Of a stretch of DNA of 58,862 bases, positions 43,966-51,566 are shown in pieces. The notes below the pieces were generated by a model. The model was not told the DNA's origin. It did not search any database and was given only the letters and a program-made list of their open reading frames with translations. The position numbers and the translations under genes are program-made. Positions within the stretch are counted from its first letter, which is position 1. Each line of letters begins with the position of its first letter. The DNA is taken from contig CAZKDJ010000005.1 in the NCBI GenBank assembly GCA_964551295.1, positions 1 through 58,862 of the forward strand, given 5' to 3'. The stretch comes from JAFGED01 sp964551295. Its GTDB lineage: Bacteria > Chloroflexota > Anaerolineae > B4-G1.

Positions 43966-46353
43966 TCAACCCTGATCCAGAGGCAACGAGAAGGTGAACG
44001 TCGATCCCTTGCCTACCTCGCTCTCCACCCAGATTCGGCCCCCATGCATCTCGACAAACTGCTTGCTCAGAGCCAAACCCAGCCCAGCACCATTGGGGCG
44101 ACGCCCATTCTCCAAAGTACCCTGCTCAAACTGCTCAAAAATCCGCCCTTGATCCTCCTCCGGTATACCCATACCCGTATCGCTGATGCTGACCATCACC
44201 TGCCCCTCGGTGGGCCAGGCGCGCACGGTGATGGATCCCTGCTCGGTGAACTTGGCCGCGTTGGCCAAAAGCCTCAAAAGCACCTGGCGAATACGCGTCA
44301 CATCACCTTGCACCTTGGGTATATCAGGATCGATCTCCTGGTACAGATCGACCTCTTTATCGCGCACCAGCGCACTGGTCGTCGCCATCACACTTTGAAT
44401 CAGTTGGGCCAAATCCATCTCCTGGAACTCTAGCTCCATCAGGCCGGCCTCGATGTGAGAGATGTCCAGCAGATCGTTGATCAAACCCAACAAATGCTGA
44501 CTATCCTGATAAACGATCTGCAAATCGCCTTGCTGCTGCTCCGTCAGAGGGCCACTGATCCCCTTCATCATCAATCGGGAAAATCCGAGAATGTTGGTCA
44601 GAGGCGTGCGCAGCTCGTGTGACATGTTAGCCAAGAAACGGCGCTTGGATCGATCCAACTCCTTCAACTGTTCGACTGCCTTTCGCTCCACATCATAGGC
44701 CCGGGCATTCTCCAGGGCAATCGTGATCTGGTGGGCGACGCTTTGCAGGACCGAAACGTCGTCCTGGTCTACGCCCTCCTCATCGGTGCTCTGGACATCG
44801 AGCACCCCCAGGACGCGATCTCCCAAGCGCAACGGCAACGCTACCTCCGAACTGACATACGATGTCGGAGGGCCGACCGTGATCGGGATCGGGTGAGTCT
44901 CCACCACCGTCTCCCCCTCCCGAAAGGCCTGTCCTACCGGTCCCGGTACGTCCACGGAGATCATTCCGTCGTGAAAAGGGCGCGCGTCGCCGGCATAGGC
45001 GCGCAGGTGTAGATGCTCCCCACCGTCGCTGGCCGTGTACACGGCAACGTGAGAGTAGACAAATCGGCTTCTGATGACTTGGACGACCTGTTCCAGCAAT
45101 TGGTCAGAGTCGAGAATGGACGTGACCACCTGCCCTACCTCTACGCTGGCCTGCATCTGGATGGCCCGCCGCTGAATCTGATAGTTGGCGCTCTGCAGAA
45201 GCGCCGTGCGCTGGGCGACTTTGCCCTCCAAATCCTCGTACAGGGCCTTCAAATCCGCCGTCATGCGGTTGAACACGTAGGCCAGGATGCCAATTTCGTC
45301 CCGCGACTTGACCGGCACGTTCTGATCCAGATCGCCCTCTGCGACGTCGAGCGCCGATTTGGTCAGCCGCACAATGGGCTGCGTGATCTGCCGCGTCACG
45401 ACCGCGGCAATGACGGCCGTGACCAACGCCACCACAAGCGAGGCACCGACGACGGTGGCCGTGACGCTGTCCGCTGTGGCAAAGGCCTCATCCTGGCTCT
45501 GCTCCATCGCCAACGCCAGCCCCAAATCCGGCATCCAGCGATAAACGCCTATCACGGGAGTGCCGGCATAGCTATCGTACAGCCCTTCCGCCCGCCCGCC
45601 GGCCAGAGCAATATCGATACCCGGGCTGGACACTTCCTGCCCCTGAGGCACTGCCATCCCGCTGGTATCTACAAGATAGATCTCTCCCGTTTCCCCAAGG
45701 TTGCTGGTCGCCTGCAACGCAGCGACCAAGTCGCTCAAAGAGAGCCGGCCGGCCAGCCAACCGATCGTCTGGCTATCCCGGTCGACGATGCGCTGAACGG
45801 CTACCAATCCCACGTCGGCATCCCCGTAGAACGACGTAGGCTGAAAAGCAACATCCTGGCTAGGTTCAAGCACGGGCATCTGCTCTGGCAGGGATTCCAC
45901 ACCCGTCGAACCGACAGAGATCAACACGTCACCTTCACTGTCAAGAACGGCCAGAGAACCAAAGGCCAGATCTTGCGCCAGCAGGGACTGCAATTGGAGA
46001 TAAAGCGCGTCACGGGCAGCCGCCGTGTTATGCGCCGAGGCGATGGACTCAGATGTACCGGGGGGGGCAACCAGGGTATTCACATTCTCTCGGGTAACAG
46101 GCAGAACCGCCAAAAACGCCAAACTCGCAACGCGACGCTCGACCCATTGGTGGCCCTGCACCTCCACAGCAGCTAACTTGGCGGTGACTTCACGTTGAAC
46201 ATCCTGCCGCTCGCGCACCGTCGCATACCAACTGATGGCACTTAGCGGCACAATCGCCAGGATCAGGAAAGCGGTCAGCAGCGTCCTACCAAGCCCGCCA
46301 CGCATACCGGTGGTCGGGAGCGGGGACTGTTCCATCGAACCTGACGCCAACAT
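43966..46353 (-). CDS. Transmembrane histidine kinase (Cache-HAMP-GAF-HisKA-HATPase)
   Basis: The 795-residue sensor kinase has a membrane helix (about 20-45), an extracytoplasmic Cache-like domain (about 50-290), a second helix and HAMP (about 300-360, VTRQITQPIVRLTKSALDVAEGD). A GAF (about 405-555, with a divergent core) precedes the H-box MSHELRTPLTNILGFS near 580. The ATPase has LLANAAKFTEQG near 690, DTGMGIP near 720, GAGLGLALS near 755 and HGGRIWVES. All transmitter motifs are intact. AGGTG lies 7 bp before the ATG. With two receivers upstream and ten sensors downstream it is a likely entry point for the whole pathway; the phosphate acceptors are inferred to be the receivers of this cluster. 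Confidence 0.92.
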   Translation of the reverse strand: MLASGSMEQSPLPTTGMRGGLGRTLLTAFLILAIVPLSAISWYATVRERQDVQREVTAKLAAVEVQGHQWVERRVASLAFLAVLPVTRENVNTLVAPPGTSESIASAHNTAAARDALYLQLQSLLAQDLAFGSLAVLDSEGDVLISVGSTGVESLPEQMPVLEPSQDVAFQPTSFYGDADVGLVAVQRIVDRDSQTIGWLAGRLSLSDLVAALQATSNLGETGEIYLVDTSGMAVPQGQEVSSPGIDIALAGGRAEGLYDSYAGTPVIGVYRWMPDLGLALAMEQSQDEAFATADSVTATVVGASLVVALVTAVIAAVVTRQITQPIVRLTKSALDVAEGDLDQNVPVKSRDEIGILAYVFNRMTADLKALYEDLEGKVAQRTALLQSANYQIQRRAIQMQASVEVGQVVTSILDSDQLLEQVVQVIRSRFVYSHVAVYTASDGGEHLHLRAYAGDARPFHDGMISVDVPGPVGQAFREGETVVETHPIPITVGPPTSYVSSEVALPLRLGDRVLGVLDVQSTDEEGVDQDDVSVLQSVAHQITIALENARAYDVERKAVEQLKELDRSKRRFLANMSHELRTPLTNILGFSRLMMKGISGPLTEQQQGDLQIVYQDSQHLLGLINDLLDISHIEAGLMELEFQEMDLAQLIQSVMATTSALVRDKEVDLYQEIDPDIPKVQGDVTRIRQVLLRLLANAAKFTEQGSITVRAWPTEGQVMVSISDTGMGIPEEDQGRIFEQFEQGTLENGRRPNGAGLGLALSKQFVEMHGGRIWVESEVGKGSTFTFSLPLDQG

Positions 46354-46387
46354 GGCTATTCACCTATCCCCTGCCTAGTCTATTCGG

Positions 46388-46804
46388 TTACCCTAGTTCC
46401 CAGATGGCCTCTCCTCGCAGAATACCACGCACTTGATTAGGGAAGCGGTCTGGATTAAGTGGCTTGCCGATGAACCCGTCGAAGCCAGCTTCGCGGGCGC
46501 GTTCCATGTTATCCATAGAGGCATCGGCAGTGACGGCCACGATGAGCGTATCCTTGAAGCGCGGATGATCCCGCAGCCTCTCCAGAATCTGATACCCATC
46601 CTCCTCCGGCAGAAAGATGTCCATCAAAACCAGATCGATGTTGGGGAGCGACTCGGCGAACTCTAACACCTGCCAACCGGAAGCTTTCCACTCACATTTC
46701 TTGACACCCAGATAGGCCAGCAAACGTGTGATGAGCACGAAATTCTGGAAATTGTCCTCTACGACGAGAATTGTAGCATCCCTTGGCTGTACACCCATCA
46801 TCAT
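46388..46804 (-). CDS. Stand-alone response-regulator receiver
   Basis: The 138-residue single-domain receiver has the acidic pair in LVVEDNFQN, the phospho-acceptor in LVLMDIFLPEEDG, the threonine in VAVTADA and the lysine in FIGKPLNPD. It has no effector domain. Its start codon overlaps the upstream receiver's stop by 4 bp (ATGA), with three ATG codons in a row as possible starts, so the two are translated in a coupled way. DivK/Spo0F-like receivers of this sort act as phosphate shuttles or allosteric partners of kinases. Confidence 0.93.
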   Translation of the reverse strand: MMMGVQPRDATILVVEDNFQNFVLITRLLAYLGVKKCEWKASGWQVLEFAESLPNIDLVLMDIFLPEEDGYQILERLRDHPRFKDTLIVAVTADASMDNMERAREAGFDGFIGKPLNPDRFPNQVRGILRGEAIWELG

Positions 46805-47190
46805 CCCCGTGATATACGCCCTTTATCCAATGCCGTTTTGACCAACTCAGGCAGCTTATCCACATCGATGGGTTTTGGAATGAACCCATCACATCCTGCT
46901 GCCAAGGTACGCTCTTTATCGCCATGCATCACGTTAGCTGTGACGGCCAAAATGGGCACATCATCCAAGTTAGGCATGCTGCGCATACGCTTGGCCAAGT
47001 CATAACCATCGATCTCGGGAAGGTTTATGTCCAGTAGAATCAAATCGAATTGCTCCTGGGCAGCTATTTCCAGCCCAGAAGGACCATCCGGCGCTTCGGT
47101 GACCGTGTATCCCTCTGCCTCCAAAATGCGTCGGACCAGCATTCGGTTACCAGGATTGTCCTCGATGTAAAGAATGTGGTTATCACTCAT
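46801..47190 (-). CDS. Stand-alone response-regulator receiver (first gene of the 38-kb cluster)
   Basis: The 129-residue DivK-like receiver has IEDNPGNR, the phospho-acceptor in LILLDINLPEIDG, VAVTANVM and the lysine in FIPKPIDVDKLP. It resembles the receiver of the hybrid at 9083-10357. The ATG at 47190 is given; an adjacent TTG at 47193 has GGAG at slightly better spacing (7 bp against 10). Promoter and leader lie directly upstream, and a 12-bp palindrome ATATCCGGATAT (47205-47216) in the leader could be a regulatory site. Confidence 0.93.
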   Translation of the reverse strand: MSDNHILYIEDNPGNRMLVRRILEAEGYTVTEAPDGPSGLEIAAQEQFDLILLDINLPEIDGYDLAKRMRSMPNLDDVPILAVTANVMHGDKERTLAAGCDGFIPKPIDVDKLPELVKTALDKGRISRG

Positions 47191-47264
47191 CAATCAAGCG
47201 CTCCATATCCGGATATCAAGATGTAGATACGCACCCCAGTCCAAGGTGAACTGCGCGTGTCCCT

Positions 47265-47293
47265 ATTATATCAGATTCTAATTCCCATGACAA
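47265..47293 (-). promoter_or_regulatory. Near-consensus sigma70 promoter of the 38-kb signalling cluster
   Basis: On the minus strand TTGTCA (47288-47293), a 17-bp spacer and a perfect TATAAT (47265-47270) are present. The start would be near 47258, giving a leader of about 65 nt before the first receiver gene. No other promoter of this quality was found between the genes of the cluster. Confidence 0.8.
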
Positions 47294-47373
47294 TCCTAGT
47301 GGGTTACAGATTAGTTACACTTCCCCACGTCGGAAATGGGGTTTACAGAGCAGTTGCCATGCTTGATTGGGCG

Positions 47374-47464
47374 CCCTCAATGACGAAAACACTTGCGCCG
47401 GATGACGTGGATTGGGAACGCCTGCATCTTGCAGGCATGCCGCCAAGATGGCGGCGCTACCAGT
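47374..47464. repeat. 91-bp direct repeat, copy 1
   Basis: This copy and the one at 47562-47652 differ at only about two positions and lie 188 bp apart. Each contains two hairpins: GCCTGCA-TCT-TGCAGGC and GCCGCC-AAGAT-GGCGGC (GGCAGC in copy 2). A third hairpin, GTCACGTT-ATG-AACGTGAC, follows copy 1 directly. Weaker similarity extends upstream of both copies, so the unit may be a 188-bp tandem repeat. Together with the copy below it fills most of the 615-bp divergent region 47191-47805; no gene is seen there. Confidence 0.85.
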
Positions 47465-47561
47465 CACGTTATGAACGTGACGATGCCCGCAAGTGTCACG
47501 CTGCTAGCATGACCTACGAAAGGGTTTATTTTCGAGGCAGTCGCCATGTTCCGCCGGGACA

Positions 47562-47652
47562 CCCTCAATGACGAAACCACTTGCGCCGGATGACGTGGAT
47601 TGGGAACGCCTGCATCTTGCAGGCATGCCGCCAAGATGGCAGCGCTACCAGT
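47562..47652. repeat. 91-bp direct repeat, copy 2
   Basis: Second copy of the element at 47374-47464. It is preceded and followed by TTATTTTCGAGGCAG (near 47527 and 47653), which suggests a further partial unit. Two copies with long spacing do not make a CRISPR array. Confidence 0.85.
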
Positions 47653-47735
47653 TATTTTCGAGGCAGATTCAAAGCCCGGCACGTCTTTCCTTCCCCAGCA
47701 GGAAATCAGACACCTGCAACGACGCCAAACGAAAC

Positions 47736-47764
47736 TTGCCCTCGCGTGACAATGCAGTTACAAT
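47736..47764 (+). promoter_or_regulatory. Sigma70-type promoter of the YesL-like/RNase J unit
   Basis: TTGCCC (47736-47741), 17 bp, TACAAT (47759-47764). Transcription would start near 47771, about 35 bp before the ATG, with AGGGAGAGG as ribosome site. Confidence 0.65.
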
Positions 47765-47805
47765 TAGGAATCGCAGTCCCAAGCGACTCGCAACAGGGAG
47801 AGGAT

Positions 47806-48606
47806 ATGCAAACGATAAGTGAGGTCCTGCGCATCGCCTGGCAATCCATCAAAGCCCTCTGGGAAGACCTGCTCATCCTGATGCTGATGAACCTTGTCAC
47901 CATAGCGCCCGTGATCCTAACACTGTTTTTCATCTACGAGATAGCCGCATCATTGGATGCCGGCAATCTCACACTGGCCGGCATTTTCGCAGCGCTAACA
48001 CCGATCTCACTGATCCCACTTCCACCGGCGATGGCCGGGCTGTGGAGTGCCGCCAACCGAGTTGCCGATGATCTGGCGATCCACTGGAGCGACTACTTTG
48101 AAGGTTTCCGGCGCTACTTTTGGAAATCGCTGGGACTAGCACTGCTCAACATCCTTGTACTCACCATTCTACTCGTGAACGTCTGGTTCTATGCACCCAG
48201 CAATAATCCTTTCAATCTCGACTCGGGTATAAGCCTGATCATACAGATGTTTTTTCTGCTTCTGACAGCCTTTTGGCTCGTTTACCAGATGTACCCTATG
48301 GCGCTGATTTTGGAACAAGAGGATCAGCGACTGCGAATAGCGCTCCGCAATGCGGGGGGGCTTTTACTCACACGGCCTGGTTTCAGCATTTTGCTAGCGC
48401 TGGCGCTCGGTATCGTGATTGCCATCAGTACGTATCCCCTGGTAGTACCCTGGTTCCTACTCACACTGTCGTTCATCGCAGTCGTGTGCAACAAGGCTGT
48501 AAAACACCTGCTGATACCACACCGGGAGCGCGCGGCGCAAGAAGCTGAATTAGAAAAATCAGCGCAGGAAGAAGGAGAATCCACAGGCGAAGAACAGTCT
48601 GAGTAA
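47806..48606 (+). CDS. YesL/DUF624-like multi-pass membrane protein
   Basis: The 266-residue protein has five to six hydrophobic segments (for example residues 20-45, 60-80, 105-130, 140-165 and 195-235) and a charged Glu/Lys/Gln-rich cytoplasmic tail. The N-terminal MQTISEVLRIAWQSIKALWED with following helices and the PPAMAGLWSAANR motif resemble the DUF624/YesL family, whose function is unknown and is often linked to sugar transport loci. The ATG at 47806 is set by AGGGAGAGG directly upstream. RNase J starts 33 bp after its end, so the two are probably co-transcribed. Confidence 0.6.
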   Translation: MQTISEVLRIAWQSIKALWEDLLILMLMNLVTIAPVILTLFFIYEIAASLDAGNLTLAGIFAALTPISLIPLPPAMAGLWSAANRVADDLAIHWSDYFEGFRRYFWKSLGLALLNILVLTILLVNVWFYAPSNNPFNLDSGISLIIQMFFLLLTAFWLVYQMYPMALILEQEDQRLRIALRNAGGLLLTRPGFSILLALALGIVIAISTYPLVVPWFLLTLSFIAVVCNKAVKHLLIPHRERAAQEAELEKSAQEEGESTGEEQSE

Positions 48607-48639
48607 GACTGCTAATCCTTACAACTGGAGTGAATCTAT

Positions 48640-50289
48640 ATGTCCGAAAAGTTACGTATCGTTCCCCTCGGCGGCCTGGGGGAAGTTGGAAAAAATATGA
48701 TGTGTATCGAGTATGGCCGCAACATACTTGTCGTGGACGTAGGCATCATGTTTCCAGAGTCCGATATGCTGGGGATCGATTATATCATTCCCGACTGGAG
48801 CTATTTGCACGACAAAAAGGATCGCGTACGGGCCATCGTCATCACCCATGGACACGAGGACCACATCGGAGGCCTATCCCATTTCTTGGAGGAATTCAAC
48901 GTACCCGTCTATGCCACCCGCCTGACGCGAGGCCTGGTCGAGGTCAAGTTGAAGCGCAATCACCTGATTGACCAAACGACGCTGCACACATTTGCCCCCG
49001 GCGAGGTGATCAAGATCGGTCCCTTCACCATAGAACCCTATCACGTATGCCATTCGATTCCCGACACCGTGGGGTTGGGTATTACGACGCCTGCGGGCCT
49101 GATCGTGCACAGCGGCGATTTCAAGTTCGACCACACGCCCGTAGACGGCTGGCCCACCGACTATGCCAAGCTGGCCGAATTCAGCGGCCGCGGGGTGTTG
49201 GCACTCCTATCCGATAGCACCAACGCCGACCAGCCCGGCAACACGCCCTCGGAGGCCGTGCTGAACGACGCGTTCCACCAGATTATGCGCGAGGCTCCGG
49301 GGCGAGTGATCGTGGCCACCTTCGCCTCGCTCATCTCGCGTGTCCAGCAAGTGGTGGAGGTAGCGGCGCGGCACGATCGCAAAATCGCCATAGCCGGCAG
49401 AAGCATGGTCGAAAATGCCAAGATGGCCAGCAAGCTGGGCTACCTCAAAATTCCCGCTGGTATGCTGATAAACTTGGAGGAGGTCAAGAAGCTGTCTCCG
49501 CGCAAGGTCGTCATCATGGCAACCGGTGCGCAGGGCGAACCGATGGCCGTTCTGGGCCGTCTGGCGTCTGGGCGGCATTCTTCTCTGTCCATTCAAGAAG
49601 GAGATACCGTGGTGCTCTCGTCACACACCATCCCCGGCAACGAGGAGGTGATTCACGGCGTCATCAACCGCCTCTTCCAGGCAGACGCCGACGTGTACTA
49701 CGATCCCGTAGCGCCGGTGCACGTCTCCGGCCACGCCAGCCAAGAGGAGCAAAAGCTGCTGATCAACATCCTCAAGCCGCACTTCTTCGTTCCCATCCAC
49801 GGCGAACTGCGCCACCTCAAGCAACACAGCAAAACGGCGCGCCAGGTAGGTATCCCACCCGAAAACATCGCCGTGGTCGAGAACGGCTACGTGCTCACCT
49901 TCAGCAAAGAGCAGCTAGAGATTGGGGAGCGCGTGCCCGGCGGCTACGTCTTTGTGGATGGCACACAAGTGGGCGAGATCGGGCCGGTGGTGATGCGCGA
50001 GCGAGAGGCGCTGGGGCAGAGTGGTTTCGTGACCGCCGTCCTGCCCTACTCGCGCCACAACGGCCAACTACTGGGCCAGCCACGAATCGTCACCCGGGGG
50101 TTCGTCTTTACCCCCGAGGCAGATGAACTGCTGACGAGAGCGCAGGACGTCGTCCGCTCGGCAGTGTCAGAGGCATCGGGGGCAAAACCCGGCGAGCTTG
50201 AGGAGAAAGTAGAGCTGGCGCTGTCCCGGTTCTTGTATCGAGAGACCCAGCGCCATCCCGTCGTCGTGGTGACAGCGATCGAGGTTTAG
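48640..50289 (+). CDS. rnj: Ribonuclease J
   Basis: This is a metallo-beta-lactamase/beta-CASP family RNase with 5'-3' exo- and endonuclease activity in mRNA decay and rRNA maturation. The 549-residue length is typical. Motifs are LGGLGEVGKNM near residue 10, the metal-binding ITHGHEDHIGGL near 70, HSGDFKFDHTPVD near 160, SDSTNADQPG near 190, the beta-CASP region with TGAQGEPMAVL near 290, HVSGHASQEE near 365 and FVPIHGELRHL near 388. GGAG lies 9 bp before the ATG. It is convergent with galK, with a repeat remnant at 50303-50330 between them. Confidence 0.96.
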   Translation: MSEKLRIVPLGGLGEVGKNMMCIEYGRNILVVDVGIMFPESDMLGIDYIIPDWSYLHDKKDRVRAIVITHGHEDHIGGLSHFLEEFNVPVYATRLTRGLVEVKLKRNHLIDQTTLHTFAPGEVIKIGPFTIEPYHVCHSIPDTVGLGITTPAGLIVHSGDFKFDHTPVDGWPTDYAKLAEFSGRGVLALLSDSTNADQPGNTPSEAVLNDAFHQIMREAPGRVIVATFASLISRVQQVVEVAARHDRKIAIAGRSMVENAKMASKLGYLKIPAGMLINLEEVKKLSPRKVVIMATGAQGEPMAVLGRLASGRHSSLSIQEGDTVVLSSHTIPGNEEVIHGVINRLFQADADVYYDPVAPVHVSGHASQEEQKLLINILKPHFFVPIHGELRHLKQHSKTARQVGIPPENIAVVENGYVLTFSKEQLEIGERVPGGYVFVDGTQVGEIGPVVMREREALGQSGFVTAVLPYSRHNGQLLGQPRIVTRGFVFTPEADELLTRAQDVVRSAVSEASGAKPGELEEKVELALSRFLYRETQRHPVVVVTAIEV

Positions 50290-50302
50290 TGAAGGTGCTC
50301 GC

Positions 50303-50330
50303 GTAGAGGCGGATTGGCAATCCCCCCCCG
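50303..50330. repeat. Degenerate copy of the GGCGGATT palindromic repeat
   Basis: GGATT-GGC-AATCC with C-rich flanks matches the core of the element at 1955-1975. It lies between the convergent ends of rnj and galK and might act as a weak bidirectional terminator, though no T-run follows. Confidence 0.55.
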
Positions 50331-50339
50331 TATCCGTGT

Positions 50340-51488
50340 TCAGAGCATGCGCTCTACGCCGTTCGCTGAGTGGCAGACATAGATATCGGGCAGGCGGTCG
50401 AAGGCCGATTCGTAGGCCGCCGCGACGTGAGCCTCGAAATCGGACACGGCACCTTCGGCGACCAGGGCGACGGTGCATCCCCCGAATCCAGCGCCGGTTA
50501 GCCGCGCACCGTAGCAGCCCGCCACATCCCAGGCCGCCTCGGCCAGCACGTCCAACTCTGGAGAGCTCACCTCATAATCGTCGCGCAGGCTGATGTGACA
50601 GGCCTTCATCAACGCGCCCACCGTGGCCACATCCCCTTCACGGAGCGCCTCCGCGGCCTGCAACACCCGCTCGTTATCGGCGACGATGTGGCGGGCACGC
50701 CGGGAGACGGTCTCAGATAGATGCTCCTTGAATCGCTCCAGGTTGCTCGAGCTGACGTCACGCAGGGCGTGGATACCGGACAGGTACTCGCTCAAGACGC
50801 TGACCGCCTCTTCACACTGGGCGCGGCGCACGTTGTACTCTGAAGAGGCCAAACTCCGCCGCACCTTGGTATCCGCCACCACGATGACCACGTCCCTGGG
50901 CAAGGGCACCAACTCCGATTCCAGCGTGCGGCAGTCCAGCAACCGCGCGTATCCCTCTGCGCCCAAGGCACTCGCCATCTGATCCAGGATGCCGCAGTTG
51001 ACCCCCACGTAGACGTTCTCCGCCCGCTGGCAGAGCAGGGCCAACTCGCGCCGGTCGCGCTCGAAACCGGATAGCACCTGCCAGGTGTAGGCAAAGGCCA
51101 CCTCTATCGCCGCAGAAGAGGACAACCCCGACCCAACCGGCACGCTGGAGGACAGTACGGCCTCCAGCCCCGTTAATTCCAGGCCGTCATCCTGCAGCGC
51201 CCAGGCGACGCCACACGGATAGTCGGCCCATTCGCCACTGGAGGGAGGAATGCTGTCGAGGGAGAACGCGGCGTCCTTGTCCAGATCGAGCGCGCAAAGG
51301 CGAACCTCGCTCCCGGCGACCGGAGAAGCCGTAATCCAAGCCGCGCGATCAAGCGCCACCGGCAGGACGTACCCATCGTTGTAATCCGTATGCCCGCCCA
51401 GCAGATTGGCGCGCCCGGGAGCGCGAACCACGACTTTGGGCCGGCGCCCGAAACGATCCTGAAAAGCGGCTATGACTTTACTCTGCAT
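50340..51488 (-). CDS. galK: Galactokinase
   Basis: This GHMP-family kinase phosphorylates galactose at C1 with ATP in the Leloir pathway. The 382 residues carry the galactokinase signature RAPGRANLLGGHTDYNDG near residue 22, the ATP loop PVGSGLSSSAAIEV near 115, the catalytic-region motif NCGILDQMASALG near 165 and the C-terminal LTGAGFGGCTVAL near 335. It lies 78 bp after the helicase-associated gene on the same strand. No other Leloir gene is in the window, and no convincing promoter is seen in the gap (a TAAAAT box lacks a partner). Confidence 0.95.
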   Translation of the reverse strand: MQSKVIAAFQDRFGRRPKVVVRAPGRANLLGGHTDYNDGYVLPVALDRAAWITASPVAGSEVRLCALDLDKDAAFSLDSIPPSSGEWADYPCGVAWALQDDGLELTGLEAVLSSSVPVGSGLSSSAAIEVAFAYTWQVLSGFERDRRELALLCQRAENVYVGVNCGILDQMASALGAEGYARLLDCRTLESELVPLPRDVVIVVADTKVRRSLASSEYNVRRAQCEEAVSVLSEYLSGIHALRDVSSSNLERFKEHLSETVSRRARHIVADNERVLQAAEALREGDVATVGALMKACHISLRDDYEVSSPELDVLAEAAWDVAGCYGARLTGAGFGGCTVALVAEGAVSDFEAHVAAAYESAFDRLPDIYVCHSANGVERML

Positions 51489-51566
51489 CGGTCGTCATCC
51501 ACCCAGATATCTGAACCTCAAGCGCCCATTTTATCACAAAAGGCCCGGATACACGAATCCCAATCG

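Noticed and set aside
47374..47652. Possible CRISPR array
   Set aside because: There are only two 91-bp copies spaced 188 bp apart, no spacer-sized units and no cas genes.
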